Assembly: GCF_000248075.1 (NCBI RefSeq) | Contig: NZ_BAFB01000065.1 | Coordinates: 1-64,000, forward strand | Length of the DNA: 64,000 nt | Direction: 5' to 3' | Origin: Gordonia otitidis NBRC 100426 | GTDB lineage: Bacteria; Actinomycetota; Actinomycetes; Mycobacteriales; Mycobacteriaceae | Shown: piece after piece, positions 10,038-20,515 of the stretch | How positions within the stretch are numbered: position 1 is the first letter of the stretch | How the letters are laid out: each line of letters starts with the position of its first letter | Position numbers and translations under genes: made by a program | Notes under the pieces: generated by a model | The model's input: only the letters and a program-made list of their open reading frames with translations | Databases searched by the model: none | Told to the model about the DNA's origin: nothing

Positions 10038-10841
10038 GTGAGGTTTTACCAGGATGAGGCGGTGGTCCTGCGCCAGCACAAGCTCGGTGAGGCCGATCGC
10101 ATCATCACGTTGTTGACCGCGGAGCACGGATTGGTGCGCGCGGTCGCCAAGGGTGTGCGGCGGACGCGGTCGAAGTTCGGCGCCCGGCTCGAACCGTTCG
10201 CCCACGTCGACATCCACCTCTATCCGGGGCGCAATCTCGACGTCGTCACCCAGGTCCACTCGATCCACGCGTTTGCCGACGCGATCGTCGCCGACTACGC
10301 GCGCTATACCACCGCGTGCGCCGTCCTCGAGACCGCGGAACGACTTGCCGGTGAAGAACGTGCGCCCGCGGCACAGTTGCACCGCCTCACAGTCGGTGCT
10401 CTCGAAGCGCTCGCCGACGATCGACGGCCGGGTGGATTGATCCTCGACGCCTTCCTGCTCAGGGCGATGCAGTGTGCGGGCTGGATGCCCGCGTTGGATG
10501 TGTGCGCGCGGTGCGCACAGCCGGGACCACATCGGGCCTTCCACGTCGCCGCGGGCGGAGCAGTGTGCCTGTATTGCCGTCCACCGGGCGCCGCGACGCC
10601 GTCACCTGGTGTGCTCGACCTGATGGATGCGCTGTATCGGGGACAGTGGGAACACACCACCGACGCGACGGAGTCGTTACGACGCCAGGCCAGTGGACTG
10701 GTCGCCGCGCATCTGCAGTGGCATCTCGAGCGGCAGTTGCGCACCCTGCCGCTCATCGAACGCACCGCCCCTCATAGTCTGGTTTCACCGAATGTGAGAG
10801 GAGTCGGCGATGGCGCTACGGCCGCGGTCAGCTCGGGATGA
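10038..10841 (+). CDS. recO: DNA repair protein RecO
   Basis: Recombination mediator that, with RecR, loads RecA onto SSB-coated DNA. The N-terminal OB fold begins [21 protein letters not shown] zinc-binding stretch with two CxxC pairs (CARC and CLYC) lies in the C-terminal half. The frame is open further upstream, but the GTG at 10038 gives the conserved N-terminus and a 267-residue protein, the usual length. The 3' end overlaps the start of uppS by 32 bases. Confidence 0.94.
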   Translation: MRFYQDEAVVLRQHKLGEADRIITLLTAEHGLVRAVAKGVRRTRSKFGARLEPFAHVDIHLYPGRNLDVVTQVHSIHAFADAIVADYARYTTACAVLETAERLAGEERAPAAQLHRLTVGALEALADDRRPGGLILDAFLLRAMQCAGWMPALDVCARCAQPGPHRAFHVAAGGAVCLYCRPPGAATPSPGVLDLMDALYRGQWEHTTDATESLRRQASGLVAAHLQWHLERQLRTLPLIERTAPHSLVSPNVRGVGDGATAAVSSG

Positions 10842-11646
10842 ACGTGTCAGGGCGGCTGCCGCGCAGGATCGTCGACGCGACATCCGGCCGCCTGACCCGC
10901 ACCCCAGCGGAGCGACGCCGCCCGCGCTTCCCGCGGAGTTGATTCCTCGGCATGTCGCGCTGGTGATGGACGGCAATGGGCGGTGGGCCACCGAGCGGGG
11001 CCTTCCCCGCACCGAGGGCCACAAACGCGGCGAAGCAGTCCTCATGGACACCGTCTGCGGCTGTATCGAAATGGGAGTCACATGGTTGTCGGCGTACGCC
11101 TTCTCGACGGAGAACTGGTCGCGTAGCCCCGACGAGGTCCGATTTCTGATGGGTTTCAATCGCGATGTGATCCGACGCCGTCGCGACGAGATGAACGAAA
11201 TGGGTGTGCGGGTCCGCTGGGCCGGTCGCCGACCCCGCTTGTGGCGCAGCGTGATCAAAGAACTCGAGGTCGCCGAGGAGCTGACCGCCGACAACACGGT
11301 CATGACTCTCACCATGTGCGTCAACTACGGCGGGCGGGCCGAAATCGCTGATGCGGCAAAAGAAATCGCACGGCGCGCTCTCGCAGGTGAGATCGACCCG
11401 GAACGGATCAGCGAAGCGTCGTTCGCGAAATACCTCGACGAACCCGACATGCCCGACGTCGACCTGTTCCTCCGGCCTTCGGGGGAGAAGCGTATCTCCA
11501 ACTTCTTGCTGTGGCAGTCGGCCTACGCCGAGATGGTGTACCAGGAGAAGCTCTTTCCCGACTTCGATCGACGCGACCTGTGGGCCGCATGCGTCGAGTA
11601 CGCGTCGCGTGACCGCCGGTTCGGCGGAGTGATGACGACGGAGTGA
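10810..11646 (+). CDS. uppS: Isoprenyl (decaprenyl) diphosphate synthase, UppS family
   Basis: cis-Prenyltransferase that adds isopentenyl units to make long-chain polyprenyl diphosphate, the lipid carrier for peptidoglycan and arabinogalactan. Family motifs are present: MDGNGRWA with the catalytic Asp, STENWSR, and [20 protein letters not shown] near the C-terminus. The 278-residue length is normal. A GAGAGGA ribosome site precedes the ATG at 10810. In M. tuberculosis the equivalent gene next to recO encodes the long-chain decaprenyl synthase (Rv2361c). Confidence 0.94.
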   Translation: MALRPRSARDERVRAAAAQDRRRDIRPPDPHPSGATPPALPAELIPRHVALVMDGNGRWATERGLPRTEGHKRGEAVLMDTVCGCIEMGVTWLSAYAFSTENWSRSPDEVRFLMGFNRDVIRRRRDEMNEMGVRVRWAGRRPRLWRSVIKELEVAEELTADNTVMTLTMCVNYGGRAEIADAAKEIARRALAGEIDPERISEASFAKYLDEPDMPDVDLFLRPSGEKRISNFLLWQSAYAEMVYQEKLFPDFDRRDLWAACVEYASRDRRFGGVMTTE

Positions 11647-11650
11647 TCGG

Positions 11651-12085
11651 ATGATGAGTGCTGAGGAAGGCGCGGACTCGGTTGACGCGCAGCACGAGCT
11701 GCTGGCCAGGGTTGCCGCACTGCTGGACGAGATCGGCGACGTCGGCGACACCGACGACGAATCGGCGGTTGTGCAGGTCGGGGTGACGCGCGCTTCTGTT
11801 CGGGTGATAGCGCTCGCCGAGGACCTGCGCGTGGTCTCGGTGACGCAGTTGCTGGCTCTCAACCTGCCCAACACCGAGGCGCTCCGGGATGACGTCGAGG
11901 AACTCGACGCGACGCTGAGCTTCGGAAATCTGCGTCGTTCCGATCCGACTGGCGTGACGACAGATGTGTTGCAGTACTACACGTTTCCGGTCGGCGGACT
12001 CGCAGACATCCCGTTGCTGACAGTGCTGCACATCGTGTTGTCCGCGGGGGACGACATCGCCCGCAAGCTGGTCGACGCGAGCTGA
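11651..12085 (+). CDS. Conserved hypothetical protein (Rv2360c-like)
   Basis: A 144-residue soluble acidic protein of unknown function, four bases after uppS. It occupies the place of Rv2360c (142 residues) between uppS and the zur/smtB pair in M. tuberculosis. No membrane segment or catalytic motif stands out. The alternation of strands and helices, and stretches such as DLRVVSVTQLLALNLP, loosely recall YbjN/type III-chaperone-like folds, but this is not firm. It is the last gene of the long + strand cluster. Confidence 0.8.
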   Translation: MMSAEEGADSVDAQHELLARVAALLDEIGDVGDTDDESAVVQVGVTRASVRVIALAEDLRVVSVTQLLALNLPNTEALRDDVEELDATLSFGNLRRSDPTGVTTDVLQYYTFPVGGLADIPLLTVLHIVLSAGDDIARKLVDAS

Positions 12086-12115
12086 AACCGCCGAACATCC
12101 GAGCTCGGACAACGG

Positions 12116-12145
12116 TGCGAGGTCAGGGAGTGCGAGGTCAGGGAG
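12116..12145. repeat. Two direct copies of a 15-bp unit between convergent genes
   Basis: The 15-base unit beginning TGCGAGGTCA occurs twice head to tail, directly before the zur stop codon at 12146. Just upstream, at 12098-12109, is the perfect 12-base palindrome TCCGAGCTCGGA. The region separates convergent genes and may help termination, but there is no T-run. Confidence 0.6.
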
Positions 12146-12610
12146 TCAGTCGGTGGCGCGGCACCCGGCGCACACCCCGAACACCTCGACAGTGTGGTGG
12201 ATCTCGCTGAAGCCGTGTTCGGCGGCGATGGCGGCTGCCCAGCGCTCCACGGGTTCGGCCTGCACCTCGACAGTCGTGCCACAGACGCGACACACGAGGT
12301 GGTGGTGATGCACAGACGAACAGTTGCGGTAGCGCATCTCGCCCGTACCGTCCCAGAGAGCGTCGATCTGGCCAGCCTGGCTCAGTGCCTGCAGGTTTCG
12401 GTAGACCGTGGTCAATCCGATCGACTCGCCACGTGCCTTGAGCTGCTCGTGCAGCTCCTGCGCCGACCTGAAGTCGTCTCCGTCGGAGAGCGCGTCGGCG
12501 ATCGCGGCCCGTTGGCGGGTCGAACGTACTCCCGTCACGGGCCGCACCCGGGCGGCGGAGTCCTCGACGTCGGTGACGTCATTGGGTGCTGTGGTCTCGG
12601 TGCTGCTCAT
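12146..12610 (-). CDS. zur: Zinc uptake regulator Zur (FurB)
   Basis: Fur-family repressor that, with zinc bound, shuts off zinc-uptake and alternative ribosomal-protein genes. The 154-residue protein has an N-terminal winged helix (STRQRAAIADAL; GLTTVYRNLQAL). It also has a metal-binding C-terminal half with a His cluster (SSVHHHHLVC) and two CxxC pairs (CRVC, CAGC) for structural zinc. Its start overlaps the smtB stop by four bases, so the two are an operon, as in mycobacteria where SmtB controls zur. Confidence 0.93.
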   Translation of the reverse strand: MSSTETTAPNDVTDVEDSAARVRPVTGVRSTRQRAAIADALSDGDDFRSAQELHEQLKARGESIGLTTVYRNLQALSQAGQIDALWDGTGEMRYRNCSSVHHHHLVCRVCGTTVEVQAEPVERWAAAIAAEHGFSEIHHTVEVFGVCAGCRATD

Positions 12611-13056
12611 CGGTTCACTTCGTCGTTGGGAGTATCGGCCCGTGGTGCAACCTCGTGTGCAGAGGCTTCTTCCGCAGTGGTGTCCTCTTCAGCGGTGTTT
12701 TCCGCGGTGACGCCGGGGCCTCGTGCGCTGTGCGGCTCGGTTGCGTGCGCGAGCGCGTCGGTGACGATATGGGCGAGGTGATCGTCGATCAGCGAATACA
12801 TGATCTCGCGACCATTGCGCTCGCCGCGCACGACGCCCGCGTCCTTGAGTACCCGGAGGTGCTGACTGACCAGTGGTTGGCTCAGGCCCAGCGAGCCGAC
12901 CAGCTCGTGGACGCAGCGGGCATTCTCCTGTAGCGACAGCACGATGGCGATGCGCGTCGGCGACGCGAGCGCTCTGAGCAGATCGCTTGCCGCTTCACGA
13001 GCATGAACATCGCGGGTGCCAACGCTCTGTGAACAGTGGCCGCGCGTTTCCATCAC
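12607..13056 (-). CDS. smtB: ArsR/SmtB-family zinc-responsive repressor
   Basis: Metal-sensing winged-helix repressor that leaves DNA when zinc binds. The HTH is NARCVHELVGSLGLSQPLVS followed by QHLRVLKDAGVV. The alpha-5 zinc site is intact: an Asp-x-His is followed 11 residues later by His and then x-x-Glu, matching the DxH-x10-HxxE pattern of SmtB/CzrA. A 45-residue acidic Glu/Ala tail after this site is unusual. The gene is the first of the smtB-zur operon and diverges from glyS across about 200 bases, which should hold the operator. Confidence 0.92.
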   Translation of the reverse strand: MMETRGHCSQSVGTRDVHAREAASDLLRALASPTRIAIVLSLQENARCVHELVGSLGLSQPLVSQHLRVLKDAGVVRGERNGREIMYSLIDDHLAHIVTDALAHATEPHSARGPGVTAENTAEEDTTAEEASAHEVAPRADTPNDEVNR

Positions 13057-13263
13057 TCCATCTTATGGGAAGTGGTTGTCATTTGTGATCGGCGCCCCGA
13101 GGTGTAGTGCCGCCGTGCGTCCTGATCGTCGACGCTCCAGGTGTCCAGCGCTCGACGGGGCCCCTCAGGCGTCGTGGGGCGACGGCTACGCTGTAGGGGT
13201 TGCCGGTCGAGTGCCGGTGAGATGCTCGTGACCTGTCCCAACGTCCGTGGAGAAACGATCCCT

Positions 13264-14667
13264 GTGGCCTCCCGCCCGTCGAATGCTGCCCCGTCCAAAG
13301 TCGAAGCCGTCGTCAACCTCGCCAAGCGTCGAGGTCTGGTGTACCCGAGTGGCGAGATCTACGGCGGCACACGGTCGGCATGGGACTATGGTCCGCTCGG
13401 CGTCGAGCTCAAGGAGAACATCAAGCGTCAGTGGTGGCGGAGCATGGTCACCAGCCGCGACGACGTCGTCGGCCTCGATTCGTCGGTCATCCTCCCGCGG
13501 CCGGTGTGGGAGGCCAGCGGCCACGTCGAGGTCTTCACCGATCCCCTCGTCGAATCGCTCTACACCCACAAGCGGTTCCGCGCCGACCATCTGATCGAGG
13601 CATACGAGGCCAAGCACGGGCATCCGCCGGAGAACGGCCTGGCCGATATCAACGACCCGGACACCGGTCAGCCGGGCAACTGGACCGAGCCGCGCGCGTT
13701 CAGCGGCTTGATGAAGACCTACCTCGGACCCGTCGACGACGAGGAGGGTCTGCACTACCTGCGCCCGGAGACGGCACAGGGCATCTTCGTCAATTTCAAG
13801 AACGTGATGACGACATCGCGCAAGAAGCCGCCGTTCGGCATCGCGCAGATCGGCAAGAGCTTCCGCAACGAGATCACCCCGGGCAACTTCATCTTCCGCA
13901 CCCGCGAGTTCGAGCAGATGGAGATGGAGTTCTTCGTCAAGCCGGGGGAGGACGAGGAGTGGCACAAGTACTGGATCGATCAGCGGTTCGCCTGGTACAC
14001 CGATCTCGGTATCGACCCGGACAACCTCCGGCTCTACGACCACCCGAAAGAGAAGCTGTCGCACTACTCCAAGCGCACCGTCGACGTCGAGTACAAGTTC
14101 GGCTTCTCCGGTAACCCGTGGGGCGAACTCGAGGGCGTGGCCAACCGGACCGACTTCGACCTGTCGACCCACGCCAAGCACTCGGGGGAAGATCTGTCGT
14201 TCTTCGACCAGGCGACCGGCGAGCGCTACACCCCCTACGTGATCGAACCCGCAGCAGGCCTGACCCGTTCGGTGATGGCATTCCTCTGCGACGCACTGAC
14301 CGAGGAGGAGGTGCCGAATGCCAAGGGCGGCACCGACACCCGCACAGTGTTGCGCCTCGATCGTCGCCTGGCCCCGGTCAAGGTCGCGGTGCTACCGCTC
14401 TCACGCAACGAGAAGCTCTCGCCGAAGGCCAAGGATCTCGCCGCGGAACTGCGCAAGTACTGGAACGTCGACTTCGACGACGCACAGGGAATCGGCAAGC
14501 GCTACCGCAGGCAGGACGAGGTGGGAACCCCGTTCTGCGTGACGGTCGATTTCGACACCCTCGACGACCAGGCCGTCACCATTCGCGAACGGGACACGAT
14601 GAGCCAGGAGCGGATCGCACTCGACCGTGTCGTCGAGTACCTGGGGAGCAAGCTGCTCGGGTCGTGA
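13264..14667 (+). CDS. glyS: Glycine--tRNA ligase (homodimeric)
   Basis: Class II aminoacyl-tRNA synthetase that charges tRNA-Gly. The conserved N-terminus [18 protein letters not shown] follows the GTG at 13264; the frame extends upstream, but this start gives 467 residues, the normal size for the alpha2 enzyme. Motif 2 ([10 protein letters not shown]) and motif 3 ([13 protein letters not shown]) are visible, and the C-terminal anticodon-binding domain is complete. It diverges from smtB-zur, as in M. tuberculosis. Confidence 0.95.
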   Translation: MASRPSNAAPSKVEAVVNLAKRRGLVYPSGEIYGGTRSAWDYGPLGVELKENIKRQWWRSMVTSRDDVVGLDSSVILPRPVWEASGHVEVFTDPLVESLYTHKRFRADHLIEAYEAKHGHPPENGLADINDPDTGQPGNWTEPRAFSGLMKTYLGPVDDEEGLHYLRPETAQGIFVNFKNVMTTSRKKPPFGIAQIGKSFRNEITPGNFIFRTREFEQMEMEFFVKPGEDEEWHKYWIDQRFAWYTDLGIDPDNLRLYDHPKEKLSHYSKRTVDVEYKFGFSGNPWGELEGVANRTDFDLSTHAKHSGEDLSFFDQATGERYTPYVIEPAAGLTRSVMAFLCDALTEEEVPNAKGGTDTRTVLRLDRRLAPVKVAVLPLSRNEKLSPKAKDLAAELRKYWNVDFDDAQGIGKRYRRQDEVGTPFCVTVDFDTLDDQAVTIRERDTMSQERIALDRVVEYLGSKLLGS

Positions 14668-14827
14668 CAACAGGCTCGACCGACATGTCGTCTGATCCGT
14701 CGTCGCGGGCGGTGACCGTCCGTCGTTGACTGGGCTTGACCTGCGGTGGTCTGTCACAATTGAGAAGAGTTGCCTTACGTGATCGGACACGGGGTCTGAG
14801 CAGGCGGCGAGGAGAGTGAGTGGAGTC

Positions 14828-15301
14828 GTGGCGGTCACCGGGAAAGTCGTGCATTACGACACGAACAGGGGATTCGGCTTTCTGGCCCCCGAGTCGGGTG
14901 GGGCCGACGTGTTCCTGCACATCAACGACATCGACATCGACGAGGACTCGCTGAAGCCGGGTGCCAAGGTCTCGTTCGACATCGAGGAGACAGACCGGGG
15001 AGCCAAAGCGGTCAACGTTGCGGTGACCGAGGAAGCACCCGCCGACGAGTCCGGGTCGTCGCGTCCGCATCGCCGTGACTCACACGACCACCACGGCCGT
15101 TCGCATGGCGCGGATCGATCGCATGGAACCGACCGGCGTCGGCCGCGCGGCAACGGCGGCTCATTGGACGCCGCAGCATTCACCGAGGAGATCACCGAGG
15201 TGCTCCTCGACGCCTCGGGCGATTTGACCGCCAAGCAGATCGTCGCCATCCGGCAGCGGGTCACCGACTTCGCGGTCGGCCGGGGCTGGGTGCTTGACTA
15301 G
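14828..15301 (+). CDS. Cold-shock-domain protein with C-terminal extension
   Basis: Probable RNA/DNA-binding protein of about 157 residues. The first 65 residues form a cold-shock domain with RNP1 (RGFGFL) and RNP2 (VFLHIN). A basic, His/Arg/Asp-rich linker (about residues 75-110) joins it to an alpha-helical C-terminal domain of about 45 residues that is not part of ordinary CspA. The GTG at 14828 gives the usual CSD N-terminus ([10 protein letters not shown]); an in-frame GTG at 14816 lies too close to GAGGAG to be preferred. It overlaps the start of the dGTPase gene by eight bases. Confidence 0.85.
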   Translation: MAVTGKVVHYDTNRGFGFLAPESGGADVFLHINDIDIDEDSLKPGAKVSFDIEETDRGAKAVNVAVTEEAPADESGSSRPHRRDSHDHHGRSHGADRSHGTDRRRPRGNGGSLDAAAFTEEITEVLLDASGDLTAKQIVAIRQRVTDFAVGRGWVLD

Positions 15302-16601
15302 TACCCCGCTCACGGGTCGGACCGGCATCCCTCCGACAGCCGAATACGGCGAGGAGGCCATCGAGCGCATCGTCCGTGAGGGCGCCAAGACCGCCAGCCT
15401 GCCCGGTACGAGGACCGACCACCGAAGCGAGTACGCACGCGATCGCGCGCGCGTACTCCACTCGGCTGCGCTGCGTCGCCTCGCCGACAAGACACAGGTT
15501 GTCGGACCCCGCGAGGGCGACACCCCGCGCACGCGGCTCACGCATTCGCTCGAGGTGGGGCAGATAGGTCGGGGAATCGCGATCGGTCTCGGTTGTGAAC
15601 CCGACCTCGTCGAACTCGCCGGTCTGGCCCACGACATCGGGCATCCCCCATACGGTCACAACGGCGAACGCGCGCTCAACGAGGTAGCCGCGGACATCGG
15701 CGGATTCGAGGGCAACGCACAGAACCTTCGCATCCTGACCCGGCTCGAGCCCAAACTCCTCGACGCCGACGGGGCGTCCGCGGGTTTGAACCTGACCCGT
15801 GCGTCATTGGACGCCACGCTGAAATACCCCTGGCTGCGACGGCCGCCTGCTCGCAAGTTCGGCGCATACGACGACGACGCGGCCACGCTTGCGTGGGTTC
15901 GCCAGGGTGCGCCTGGTGATCGTCAGTGCATCGAGGCCCAGGTCATGGACTGGTCAGACGATGTCGCCTACTCCGTTCACGACCTCGAGGACGGGGTGAT
16001 CGCCAATCGAATCGATCTGCGGTCTCTCGGCGACCCCGACGACCAGCGGACTCTGGCCGCGATCGGCGTCGCGGAGTTCCCCGAACTCGAGCCGGAGCCG
16101 CTGATCGACGCTGCCGGGAGGTTGTCCCGTATGGATATCGTGCGGGCTGTCGGGGTGTTCGATGGGAGCCTGGACGCGTCGGTCCGGTTGAAACGCCTCA
16201 CCAGCGAACTCATCGGGAGGTTCGCGTCGGCGGCGATCACCGGTACCCGCGAGCACGTGGGCGGTAGATCCCTCTCCCGGTACGACGCCGACTTGACTGT
16301 GCCACCGCTGATCGCCGCCGAGGTCGCGATACTCAAGACTCTTGCTCTGCGGTTCATCTTCTCCAACGAGCGACACAAGTCGCACCAAGCCCGTCAGCGC
16401 GAACGCATTCATCGTGTTGCCGGCTGGCTGACAGTTGCGGCGCCGGGAGGACTCGATCCGATCTTCGTGCCCACGTGGCAGGCCGCGGAAACGGATGCCG
16501 CACGACTGCGCGTCGTCGTCGACCAGATCGCATCGATGACCGAAGGCCGCCTCGAACGGATGGACAAGCAGAACTCCGGCGCTCAGGCGCATCTGGGCTG
16601 A
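15294..16601 (+). CDS. dgt: Deoxyguanosinetriphosphate triphosphohydrolase-like protein (Dgt)
   Basis: HD-domain nucleotide hydrolase expected to remove triphosphate from dNTPs. The motifs [32 protein letters not shown] and [17 protein letters not shown] supply the metal-binding His/Asp set of the dGTPase family. The 435-residue length is normal. Translation appears to start at a TTG (15294) overlapping the previous gene. dnaG lies downstream beyond two inserted genes; dgt-dnaG linkage is common in Actinobacteria. Confidence 0.9.
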   Translation: MTSTPLTGRTGIPPTAEYGEEAIERIVREGAKTASLPGTRTDHRSEYARDRARVLHSAALRRLADKTQVVGPREGDTPRTRLTHSLEVGQIGRGIAIGLGCEPDLVELAGLAHDIGHPPYGHNGERALNEVAADIGGFEGNAQNLRILTRLEPKLLDADGASAGLNLTRASLDATLKYPWLRRPPARKFGAYDDDAATLAWVRQGAPGDRQCIEAQVMDWSDDVAYSVHDLEDGVIANRIDLRSLGDPDDQRTLAAIGVAEFPELEPEPLIDAAGRLSRMDIVRAVGVFDGSLDASVRLKRLTSELIGRFASAAITGTREHVGGRSLSRYDADLTVPPLIAAEVAILKTLALRFIFSNERHKSHQARQRERIHRVAGWLTVAAPGGLDPIFVPTWQAAETDAARLRVVVDQIASMTEGRLERMDKQNSGAQAHLG

Positions 16602-16732
16602 TCGGTTTCCATCGGCACGTTTTCGCGGATTCCTGAGCGCTTTTTCCGGCGGGCGGGTTTGGCGATTCCGGCGGTATCGAGAGGCAATCCCGGCCGGCTT
16701 CACCCGATGTTTCACTCATCGCGCTTGTGATG

Positions 16733-16746
16733 CACAGAACACTGTG
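16733..16746. promoter_or_regulatory. Short palindrome upstream of the secreted hydrolase
   Basis: CACAG-AACA-CTGTG, a 5-bp inverted repeat 55 bases before the start of the PE-PPE-type hydrolase. It could be an operator; no regulator family is recognised. Confidence 0.25.
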
Positions 16747-16800
16747 TATTGTCCTGTTTGGGAGGCAAACCGCCGGGGGCTTCGCGAAAGGCTCCACCGG

Positions 16801-18189
16801 ATGAGATCTCCCACTCGGTCGACTGCTCTGTCTCGCACGCCTTCCAGACGATCTGGGATGGTCGCTGCCCTCGCGTGCGCTGTCACCGCGGTGGCGCTCG
16901 TCCTGGGTAGCCCGCGCGCGGCGGCCTCGGTGTTGCCGGAACCGTCGTCGGGCACGCACATCTACACGCTGGAGCCCTTGGATTACAACATCTTTCCCGT
17001 GATGAAGACCCTGTTCCGGGGTGCATGTGCAAAGGCCGGTCCCGGGTGTACGGCGGTCTGGACGCCGGCAGCACTCGACCCGTCTCATCTGCGCGGGGTG
17101 ATCGGGGAAGTCGGTCCGATCTCGATCGGCGCCGGTTCGTTGGACAAGACGCTACGCACCGACGGCGACAAGCGGGTCGTCGTATTCGGATACTCACAGG
17201 GTGCGCAGGTCGCAGCATTCTGGCTGCGGAATCTTGGGGAGAATGCGTCGTCGTATGCGCCTGCTGCGAGTACCTCATTCGTGTTCGTCGGTAATCCGGA
17301 AAACACTTACAGTGCGCCGTGGCTGCCGAAAACTCCCACGGACTCGGGATATGCGGTCACCGAGATCTGGCGGCAGTACGACGGTTGGGCCGACTGGCCG
17401 ACGCACGTCAATCTCCTCGCCTACGCGAATGCGATCGCCGGGATGATGTATGTCCACCCGATCGCTTACGTCGACGCCGATCCAGACGATCCGGCCAACG
17501 TCACCTGGACGATCGGGAACACCACGTACGTGATGATCCCGTCCGAGGATCTGCCCCTCCTGCAGCCATTGCGTGTGATGGGGCTGGGTGCTGTCGCGGA
17601 CGCCCTCAACGGCCCGCTGAAGAAGATCGTCGACGGCGCCTATGACCACCCCCAGACGAAGGCGGAGGCCGACGCGGTGAGTGGCAGTTCGGCCGCGTCG
17701 TCGACCGAAGCGGCCGGTGAAGCCCGTTGGGACGCAACTGAATCCACCGATTCGCGGTCAGCAAGAGACGACGGGAGTGCGCATGCGAGCGACGCGCAGG
17801 TGCCCGATACTTCGTCGGCCACGGAGGTGCCACCAGTCGTCACCCCGACCTCCACCGCACCGCAGACCGCGGCCACACCGTCGGTCCCGGCGCCCACCTC
17901 ACCGTCGGTTCCCGACAACAGTGCACCGTCGGTTCCCGACAACAGCGCACCGTCGGTTCCCGACAGCAGCGCACCGTCGGTACCCGACAACAGCGCACCG
18001 GACACGGCGACACCGGACGGCCCGACGGTCCAGGCGCCGACAAACACCACCCCGCAAGCGGGTGCGGCTGACGCATCCGCGACCGACACAGCGAAGGCCG
18101 GTGCGTCCGAGTCCGTCGCCCCGAAGGCGATCTCGCCCGGAGGCACCGGCGCCGCAACTGCGACAGGGGCGTCGACGTCAGCCGGCTGA
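16801..18189 (+). CDS. Secreted PE-PPE-domain alpha/beta hydrolase
   Basis: Predicted exported serine hydrolase of 462 residues. A twin-basic start (MRSPTRST) is followed by a hydrophobic stretch (VAALACAVTAVALVLGS) ending in an Ala-rich cleavage region, so a signal peptide is likely. The catalytic part (about residues 45-280) matches the PE-PPE/cutinase-like fold, with nucleophile elbow GYSQGAQVA. The C-terminal 150 residues are a Pro/Ser/Thr/Ala-rich low-complexity stalk with four perfect-length octapeptide repeats. This suggests wall spanning or display. An AAAGG ribosome site lies about 8 bases upstream of the ATG. Confidence 0.85.
   Translation: MRSPTRSTALSRTPSRRSGMVAALACAVTAVALVLGSPRAAASVLPEPSSGTHIYTLEPLDYNIFPVMKTLFRGACAKAGPGCTAVWTPAALDPSHLRGVIGEVGPISIGAGSLDKTLRTDGDKRVVVFGYSQGAQVAAFWLRNLGENASSYAPAASTSFVFVGNPENTYSAPWLPKTPTDSGYAVTEIWRQYDGWADWPTHVNLLAYANAIAGMMYVHPIAYVDADPDDPANVTWTIGNTTYVMIPSEDLPLLQPLRVMGLGAVADALNGPLKKIVDGAYDHPQTKAEADAVSGSSAASSTEAAGEARWDATESTDSRSARDDGSAHASDAQVPDTSSATEVPPVVTPTSTAPQTAATPSVPAPTSPSVPDNSAPSVPDNSAPSVPDSSAPSVPDNSAPDTATPDGPTVQAPTNTTPQAGAADASATDTAKAGASESVAPKAISPGGTGAATATGASTSAG
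17902..17997 (+). repeat. Four tandem 24-bp repeats encoding PSVPDNSA
   Basis: Four in-frame copies of a 24-base unit in the hydrolase stalk, encoding PSVPDNSA, with one copy reading PSVPDSSA. The near-identical codons indicate recent duplication or slippage. Confidence 0.85.
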
Positions 18190-20398
18190 GTTGTTGATCG
18201 CGTCGAGCTTCTCCGCCAACGCCTTCTTCGTGACCGTGCCAGTGGTGAACTCGGGCAGCCGGTCGACCGGAACCGAACCCACCATGGCCAGTAGTCCCGG
18301 TCCGTCGCCTTCGGTGGCATCGGGGAAGGAGCTCTTGACCAGCTCGGTCAGCGCATCCTTACCGTCGGGAACCGACACCACCTCGGCGATCGTCGAGTTC
18401 GTGGTGAGCGGAAGGTGGATCTCGTCCCCGTCGACGTCGACGTCGGCGTGCAGACGAATGTCGCGACTCGACGCACCGACGTCGATCCGATAGGTTCCGC
18501 CCTCGACGACGAACCTGTGGACGCGAACATCCCAGTACGCCAGAACATCCCGTGGCACCTCTATGCTGACGCGTTGTTCCCCGCCCGCCTTGACGTCGAT
18601 GCTCGCAAAAGCTTTCAGTTCTCGCACCGGTCGCGCGACGGATGACTTCTCTATGCCCGAATAGACCTGGACGACCTCGCGGCCGTCGACCTTCCCGACG
18701 TTCGCGATGGTCACCTCGACAGTCAGACCCTCGGTGGAGGCAGTAACCGAGAGGTCGCGGTAGTCGAAATCGGTGTAGGACAAGCCGTGTCCGAACGGGT
18801 AAGAGATGTTCATCTTGCGTGCGTCGTACCAGCGGTAGCCGATGAACAGTCCCTCGCCATAGGTGACGTGCTGGAACTCGCCGGGGAAGTTCAGGTAGCT
18901 GGGGTTGTCCTCGAGTTGCAGCGGGATCGTCTCCGAGAGTCTCCCCGACGGATTCACCACGCCGAACAGGACGTCGGCGATGGCACCCCCACCAGCCTGA
19001 CCGAGAAGAGCGCCGTCGAGGATCGCGGGCGCAAGTAACGGGGCGACCCGGAGCACACCGCCCCGGGAGAGCACGACGGCTGTGCGGGGGTTCGCGGCGA
19101 GGACGGCTTGTGCGAGTTCGATCTGATCGGACGGCAGGTCGATCGTGGTCCTGTCGAAACCTTCCGACTCCTGGTGCTCGTCGAGCCCGAGGAACAGCAC
19201 GACATTCGTCGCCGATCGCGCGGCTGCCACAGCGTCGGAGATCAGCTCGCTGCGCTGGTGCGAGTCGTTGTCGTCGGTGGTGTAGCCGGGCGCGTGGACC
19301 ACCTCCGAACCGGCATGGCTCTTGATCTCGTCGAGCGGGATGTCGACTTTGGTGGCGTTGACCTTCGACGAACCGCCGCCCTGATAGCGGGGTTCGGCGG
19401 CCAGTGTGCCGATGACGGCCAGTGACTCGGCGCTGTCGAAGGGGAGGAGATCGTCATCGTTACGCAGTAGCACGATCGCCTGCGCGGCTACGTCACGCGC
19501 GAGCGCGTGGTGGGCGTCGGTGTCGAACGTGCCGTTCTCCGACCGGATGTGCGGTGCCGCACGCTCGGCGAGCGCGATCATGCGGTTGGCCGACTCGGAC
19601 AACGCCTCCGGATCGAGACGCCCGTCGTCGACCGCCGCTACGACGTCGTCGTCGAGTTCGTCGCCACCGAACGGCATCATCAGATCGAGTCCTGCGGCCA
19701 CCGAGCGGACCCTGTCGACGACGGCTCCCCAGTCGCTGACGACCACACCGTCGAATTCCCATGTGTCACGCAGGATTCCGGTGAGCAGCTCATGACTCTC
19801 GCTCGCGTGGACGCCGTTGATGCGGTTGTACGAGCACATCACTGTCCATGGACGCGCCGTACGTACGATGTGGCCGAACGCGCGGAGATAGTTCGTGGAG
19901 GGTGCGTTCGTCGATTGCCGCGCTGACCCGCATGCGATCGGTTTCCTGATTGTTGGCGGCGAAGTGCTTCAGCGACGCCCCGACGTCGACGCTCTGGATT
20001 CCTCGCACCCATGCCTCCCCGAATGCGCCGGACAGCACCGGATCCTCCGAGTAGTACTCGAAGTTGCGGCCGCCGAGAGGGGAGCGCTTGAGGTTCACGC
20101 CGGGACCGAGCACGACCGACACCTGCCGGGCGAGCGCTTCGGTACCGATGGCCTCGCCGATACGCGCTGCGAGTTCGGGGTTCCATGTCTGGGACAGTCC
20201 GACCGCAGGCGGGAAGCACGTTGCGGGAACGCTCTGCGACAGACCCAGGGCATCGGCGGAGCCCTCTTGCTTGCGGAGTCCGTTGGGGCCGTCGGTCATC
20301 GCGATCGACGGCACTCCACCTTCTGATTTCGTCTGCCAGAAGTTCTTGCCACTGGTGAGCCGGGCTTGCTGCGCGGTGGACAACGACGGTGTAGCCAT
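18178..20398 (-). pseudogene. Glycoside hydrolase family 3 beta-glucosidase, frameshifted
   Basis: GH3 glycosidase, expected to release beta-linked glucose, in two overlapping frames. Residues 1-165 are read from 20398 down to about 19900: DGPNGLRKQ, GPGVNLKRSPLGGRNFEYY and KHFAANNQE are GH3 motifs. The rest is in another frame from about 19895 to 18178, with the nucleophile region VVSDWGAVVD, a GH3 C-terminal domain and a fibronectin-III-like end. The frame changes between DERTLHE and NYLRAFGH, so one base too many or two too few lies near 19896-19902. Everything else is intact, so this is either a very recent pseudogene or a sequencing error. No signal peptide is seen. The 3' end overlaps the convergent hydrolase gene by 12 bases. 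Confidence 0.85.
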
Positions 20399-20515
20399 GA
20401 GTACTCCTCGGTGCGACGACTCGTGCCCCCCTCACCATCGACGGTAGCCGATTCGACGTCGGAGGCCTGTGGACGTTGCGGACGCGGTCGATTGCCGGGT
20501 CACTACACTGAGTTC

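Noticed and set aside
13057-13263. T-box or other riboswitch before glyS
   Set aside because: No T-box sequence or specifier stem recognised; the interval is short and best explained by divergent promoters.
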